In this document: piece after piece, positions 60,840 through 64,000 of the stretch
Position numbering within the stretch: the stretch's first letter is position 1
Layout of the letters: every line of letters begins with the position of its first letter
Assembly: GCF_000425565.1 (NCBI RefSeq)
Contig: NZ_AUDR01000020.1
Span: forward strand, 1 to 64,000
DNA: 64,000 bases
Direction: 5' to 3'
From: Tepidiphilus margaritifer DSM 15129
GTDB lineage: Bacteria; Pseudomonadota; Gammaproteobacteria; Burkholderiales; Rhodocyclaceae
Made by a program: the position numbers and the translations under genes
Notes under the pieces: model-generated
Told to the model about the DNA's origin: nothing
The model's input: only the letters and a program-made list of their open reading frames with translations
The model's database searches: none

Positions 60840-62639
60840 ATGAGTTTCGACGCTTCGGCTTTTCTGCAGACGGTGCCCGAATCGCCCGGTGTCTATCGCA
60901 TGATCGGCGCCGACGAGACTGTGCTCTACGTCGGCAAGGCGAAGAACCTGCGCCGACGCCTGGCGAGCTACTTCCGCACGCGCTTGCCGAGCCCGCGCAT
61001 CGCCTTGATGGTGCGCCAGATCGAACGCGTCGACATTTCGCTCGTGCGCTCCGAGGCCGAAGCGCTCATCCTCGAGAATCACCTCATCAAGACGTTGTCG
61101 CCGCGCTACAACATCCTCTTTCGCGACGACAAATCCTATCCCTACATCCGGCTCACCGGCGGCGACTTCCCCGCCATTCAGACCTACCGTGGCGCATTGC
61201 ACAAGGGAGAGCGCTACTTCGGCCCTTACCCGAACGGCTGGGCGGCGCGCGAGAGCATTCAGCTCGTGCAAAAGCTCTTCGAGCTGCGCACCTGCGCCGA
61301 CTCGGTATTCCGCAACCGTTCGCGCCCCTGCCTGCTGCACCAGATCCATCGCTGCACCGCGCCCTGCGTCGGCAAAGTGAGCGTAGAGGAATACCGGCAG
61401 CAGGTCGAGATGGCCGCGCGCTTTCTCTCCGGCAAATCGACCGAGGTGATCGAGACACTCACCGCGGCGATGAACGCCGCGAGCGAGCGCCTCGACTTCG
61501 AAGAGGCCGCCCGCCTGCGGGATCGCCTCCGCGCCCTGCAATCGGTGCTGCACCAGCAGGCCGTCGACAGCCGTCGCGACGAGGACGTCGACATCCTCGT
61601 CGTCATCGCCGAAGGCGGGCTCGTCTGCGTCAATCTCGCCATGGTGCGCGGTGGGCGGCATCTCGGCGACCGTCCCCTCTTTCCGCAGCAGGCCGAAGGA
61701 GCCGAGCCGGCCGACGTGCTCCATGCCTTCCTCGAGCAGCACTATCAGGACCGGCCCTGGCCCGATCGCATCCTCACCAACCTCGCTTCGCCGGAATTGG
61801 CCGAGTTCGTGGAATTCCTTGCCGAACGTCCGATTGCCGTGAGTACCGGCCGCGGTGCCACCGACCGCGCCTGGCTGGAGATGGCCGAAGCGAACGCCCG
61901 GGTGGCGATCGCAGCGCGCTTGCGCGGCGGTGAGCGTGCCCGCACCCAGCTGCAGGAGCTGGCCGCGGTGCTCGACCTGCCCGAGCCGCCGCGGCGCATC
62001 GAATGCTTCGACATCAGCCACACCATGGGCGAGGCCACCGTGGCCTCCTGCGTCGTCTGGGAAGGGGATGGGATGAATCCCTCGCAATACCGGCGCTATC
62101 ACATCGAAGGCATCACGCCGGGTGACGACTATGCCGCCATGCGCCAGGTGCTCACTCGCCGCTATGAGCGCGTCGCCGAGGGCGAGGCGCCGCGTCCGGA
62201 CCTCGTGCTCATCGACGGCGGCAAAGGGCAGCTCGAGGTCGCCGCCCGGGTGCTCGACGAACTCGGGCTCGAGCTGCCGCTCGTGGGCGTGGCCAAGGGT
62301 GAAGCGCGCAAACCCGGCCTCGAGACGCTCGTTTTCACCGACGGACGGGCGCCCCTGCAGCTGCCGCCGTCTTCGCCGGCGCTGCATCTCATCCAGATCG
62401 TGCGCGACGAGGCGCACCGCTTCGCCATCACCGGCCACCGCGCCCGCCGTGCCAAATCGCGCACGGGCTCGCGTCTGGAAGACATCCCCGGCATCGGCCC
62501 CAAACGACGCAAAGCATTGCTCGCAGCCTTCGGCGGGCTCGACGGAGTGAAGGAAGCCACGGTCGAAGACTTGTGCCGCGTACCCGGCATCGACCGGCAG
62601 CTCGCCCAAACCCTCTATAATGCGCTGCACGGCCACTGA
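60840..62639 (+). CDS. uvrC: excinuclease ABC subunit UvrC
   Basis: UvrC makes both incisions in nucleotide excision repair. The 599-residue protein has the GIY-YIG nuclease (SPGVYRMIGADETVLYVGKAKNLRRRL region, 15-41), the four-cysteine-like region CLLHQIHRCTAPCVG, a UVR domain (about 205-235), the RNase H-like C-terminal nuclease (FDISHTMGEATVAS) and two helix-hairpin-helix motifs near the end (IPGIGPKRRKALL). Confidence 0.97.
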   Translation: MSFDASAFLQTVPESPGVYRMIGADETVLYVGKAKNLRRRLASYFRTRLPSPRIALMVRQIERVDISLVRSEAEALILENHLIKTLSPRYNILFRDDKSYPYIRLTGGDFPAIQTYRGALHKGERYFGPYPNGWAARESIQLVQKLFELRTCADSVFRNRSRPCLLHQIHRCTAPCVGKVSVEEYRQQVEMAARFLSGKSTEVIETLTAAMNAASERLDFEEAARLRDRLRALQSVLHQQAVDSRRDEDVDILVVIAEGGLVCVNLAMVRGGRHLGDRPLFPQQAEGAEPADVLHAFLEQHYQDRPWPDRILTNLASPELAEFVEFLAERPIAVSTGRGATDRAWLEMAEANARVAIAARLRGGERARTQLQELAAVLDLPEPPRRIECFDISHTMGEATVASCVVWEGDGMNPSQYRRYHIEGITPGDDYAAMRQVLTRRYERVAEGEAPRPDLVLIDGGKGQLEVAARVLDELGLELPLVGVAKGEARKPGLETLVFTDGRAPLQLPPSSPALHLIQIVRDEAHRFAITGHRARRAKSRTGSRLEDIPGIGPKRRKALLAAFGGLDGVKEATVEDLCRVPGIDRQLAQTLYNALHGH

Positions 62640-62670
62640 CGGCAGAAGAGACGCGAAGGGACGGGACACG

Positions 62671-63243
62671 ATGCACTGGAACATTCCCAACCTGCTCACC
62701 TGGGGGCGCATTGCCCTCATCCCCGTCTTCGTCCTGCTCTTCTATCTTCCCCAAGGCTGGCTGCGCCCTGAAGTCGTCAATCTCTGGGCGACGGTGATTT
62801 TTACCGCGGCCGCGATCACCGACTGGCTCGATGGCTACCTCGCCCGTCTGCTCGGGCAGCAGTCGCGTTTCGGCGCCTTCCTCGACCCAGTGGCCGACAA
62901 ACTGATGGTCGCTGCTGCCCTCATCGTCCTCGTCGATCTGGGGCGAGCGCATGCGCTTGCCGCCCTCATCATCATCGGACGCGAGATCACCATCTCGGCC
63001 TTGCGCGAATGGATGGCCGAACTCGGTAGCCGCGGCTCGGTGGCCGTGGCCTTCATCGGCAAGCTGAAGACCACCGTCCAGCTCATCGCCATCCCCGTGC
63101 TTCTCTACTGGAGTCCCTTGCCGTACTTCGACACCCCCTTCTGGGGGCAGGCGATGCTGTGGTTGGCCGCCGTGCTCACCATCGTCTCCATGGTCTATTA
63201 CCTGCGCCGTGCTTGGCCGCTGTTACGCGAAGGCATGGTCTGA
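62671..63243 (+). CDS. pgsA: CDP-diacylglycerol-glycerol-3-phosphate 3-phosphatidyltransferase
   Basis: PgsA makes phosphatidylglycerol phosphate. The 190-residue membrane protein has the CDP-alcohol phosphatidyltransferase motif DWLDGYLARLLGQQSRFGAFLDPVADK, split here as DWLDGYLAR and FGAFLDPVADK, with about four to five helices. The ATG at 62671 gives the family start WNIPNLLTWGRI. uvrC-pgsA is a common pair, usually followed by tRNA genes; here rpsF follows. Confidence 0.95.
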   Translation: MHWNIPNLLTWGRIALIPVFVLLFYLPQGWLRPEVVNLWATVIFTAAAITDWLDGYLARLLGQQSRFGAFLDPVADKLMVAAALIVLVDLGRAHALAALIIIGREITISALREWMAELGSRGSVAVAFIGKLKTTVQLIAIPVLLYWSPLPYFDTPFWGQAMLWLAAVLTIVSMVYYLRRAWPLLREGMV

Positions 63244-63258
63244 GCGTCTGCCAGCTGC

Positions 63259-63287
63259 TGGACAGTCGTCGCATTCGTCGCTATACT
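63259..63287 (+). promoter_or_regulatory. sigma-70 promoter of the rpsF operon
   Basis: TGGACA (63259-63264), 17 bases and TATACT (63282-63287) give a strong promoter 15 bases after pgsA. The predicted start near 63294 leaves a leader of about 59 bases. Confidence 0.8.
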
Positions 63288-63300
63288 GAACATTTCCCTT

Positions 63301-63327
63301 GCCTCACCGGAACGCATGCCGGGAGGC
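63301..63327 (+). promoter_or_regulatory. bulged stem-loop in the rpsF leader
   Basis: GCCTC and GAGGC pair, then after a bulged A, CCGG pairs with CCGG around an 8-base loop. It lies about 26 bases upstream of the rpsF start. S6-S18 repression elements in other bacteria are leader hairpins with a bulge and CCG bases, so this is a candidate autoregulatory site. Confidence 0.45.
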
Positions 63328-63352
63328 TGCTCGTCAACCACAAGGAGTCTAC

Positions 63353-63736
63353 ATGCGCCACTATGAAATCGTTTTCATCGTCCATCCGGACCAGTCCGAA
63401 CAGGTTCCGGCCATGGCCGAGCGCTACCGCAACCTCATCACCGGCCGCGGTGGCAAGATCCATCGCCTCGAAGATTGGGGGCGTCGCCAGCTCGCCTATC
63501 CCATCCAGAAAGTGCACAAGGCGCACTACGTACTGATGAACATCGAGTGCGACGGCGAGACGCTCAACGAGCTCGAGACCGCCTTCAAATTCAACGACGC
63601 CGTGCTGCGCCATCTCACCGTGCGCATGGACAAGGCCGTCACCGAGCCTTCGCCGATGATGAAGGACGAGAAATCCCGCTCCCTGCTGGAAGCGCCGGCG
63701 GCAGAGCCCGCTGCCGAAGCCAATCCGGCGGCCTGA
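63353..63736 (+). CDS. rpsF: 30S ribosomal protein S6
   Basis: S6 is a small-subunit protein that pairs with S18. The 127-residue protein begins [20 protein letters not shown], with [20 protein letters not shown], and ends in a flexible tail [21 protein letters not shown] lies upstream of the ATG. It is followed by priB, and normally rpsR and rplI. Confidence 0.97.
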   Translation: MRHYEIVFIVHPDQSEQVPAMAERYRNLITGRGGKIHRLEDWGRRQLAYPIQKVHKAHYVLMNIECDGETLNELETAFKFNDAVLRHLTVRMDKAVTEPSPMMKDEKSRSLLEAPAAEPAAEANPAA

Positions 63737-63751
63737 CCCCTTGCTCGCCCG

Positions 63752-64000
63752 GTGTGCAACCGCGTGGAACTCGACGGCGTGCTGATCTCCAGCCGCGGTC
63801 TGCGCTACACCCCGGCCGGTATTCCGGTGTTCGAGGGCGTGCTCGCGCATCGTTCGACGCAGACCGAAGCCGGAGCCGAGCGCCGCATCGAATTCGAGCT
63901 CGGCATCAAGTCCTTGGGGGAATGCGGACGTCGGCTCGCCGAATTGCCGCTGGGAACCTGGATCCACTGCTTCGGATTCCTCGCCGCCCGCACCCTGAAG
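63752..64000 (+). CDS. priB: primosomal replication protein PriB, 3' end cut by window
   Basis: PriB is a single-strand DNA-binding OB-fold protein of the restart primosome. The frame from GTG at 63752 reads NRVELDGVLISSRGLRYTPA and continues LGIKSLGECGRRLAELPLG to the window end (83 codons, no stop). PriB is about 100 residues, so some 15-20 are missing. The reading frame opens just after the rpsF stop, and no Shine-Dalgarno sequence is seen. The rpsF-priB-rpsR-rplI order is the standard one. Confidence 0.88.
   Translation, partial: MCNRVELDGVLISSRGLRYTPAGIPVFEGVLAHRSTQTEAGAERRIEFELGIKSLGECGRRLAELPLGTWIHCFGFLAARTLK

Noticed and set aside
59277-62720. 1147-codon open frame antisense to acpS, nagZ and uvrC
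   Set aside because: It spans three well-identified genes and gives a compositionally odd protein with no recognisable domain.

Overview
The window is a continuous stretch of GC-rich bacterial chromosome of housekeeping type. Gene order points to a betaproteobacterium: nadK-recN beside hrcA-hemH, fur next to bamE-dapB, carAB-greA-yhbY-rlmE, yceD-rpmF-plsX-fab-acpP-fabF, nadB-rpoE-rseA-rseB, lepA-lepB-rnc-era-recO-pdxJ-acpS-nagZ, and rpsF-priB. Hydrogenophilaceae or Rhodocyclaceae relatives are plausible, but that is an inference from synteny and composition only. There is no rRNA, prophage, insertion sequence or CRISPR array. Coding density is very high, with many ATGA/GTGA start-stop overlaps and three convergent gene pairs whose coding ends overlap by 54-83 bases.

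Layout. 1-386: tRNA array Asp(partial)-Ala-Glu-Asp and a bidirectional terminator. 447-1787: dctA. 2001-11343: overlapping recC-recB-recD operon. 11354-13876 (minus): hrcA, hemH and a holin-like membrane gene, divergent from nadK-recN (13946-16535). 16453-18053 (minus): an MFS transporter coupled to a small nucleotidyltransferase. 18054-18465: gene-free region with a sigma-54 promoter and a strong candidate small RNA. 18466-20064: porin and fur. 20159-27647: bamE-dapB, carA-carB-greA, yhbY, rlmE. 27803-32391 (minus): aceA, rraA, clpA, clpS. 32460-33946 (minus): a small unknown gene and a class I aminotransferase. 34047-36131: uvrB. 36177-39164 (minus): rne with a leader of about 450 bases, divergent from rluC and a HAD phosphatase. 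41225-42516 (minus): an RsmI-like methyltransferase and a Maf-family gene. 42566-48720: the large lipid and ribosomal operon ending in fabF. 48724-53215: a YgfX-like gene, nadB, rpoE-rseA-rseB and a glutaredoxin-like gene. 53274-62639: lepA through uvrC. 62671-64000: pgsA, rpsF and priB, which runs off the window.

The genes are mainly conserved core functions: DNA repair (RecBCD, RecN, UvrB, UvrC, RecO), fatty acid and phospholipid synthesis, envelope stress control, RNA processing and carbamoyl phosphate supply. The least ordinary material is in the untranslated DNA. It includes a sigma-54-driven, three-hairpin, terminator-ended transcript with no gene (about 18275-18394). Hairpin-plus-U-run elements sit close upstream of the start codons of rraA, plsX and lepA, and in two of these cases the element lies inside a 21-codon ORF that ends on the next start codon in an ATGA overlap. 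The carA leader has a terminator and an arginine-rich short ORF, the aceA leader has a terminator-like hairpin downstream of a palindrome, rne has a long structured leader with overlapping divergent promoters, and the promoter of yceD leaves almost no leader.
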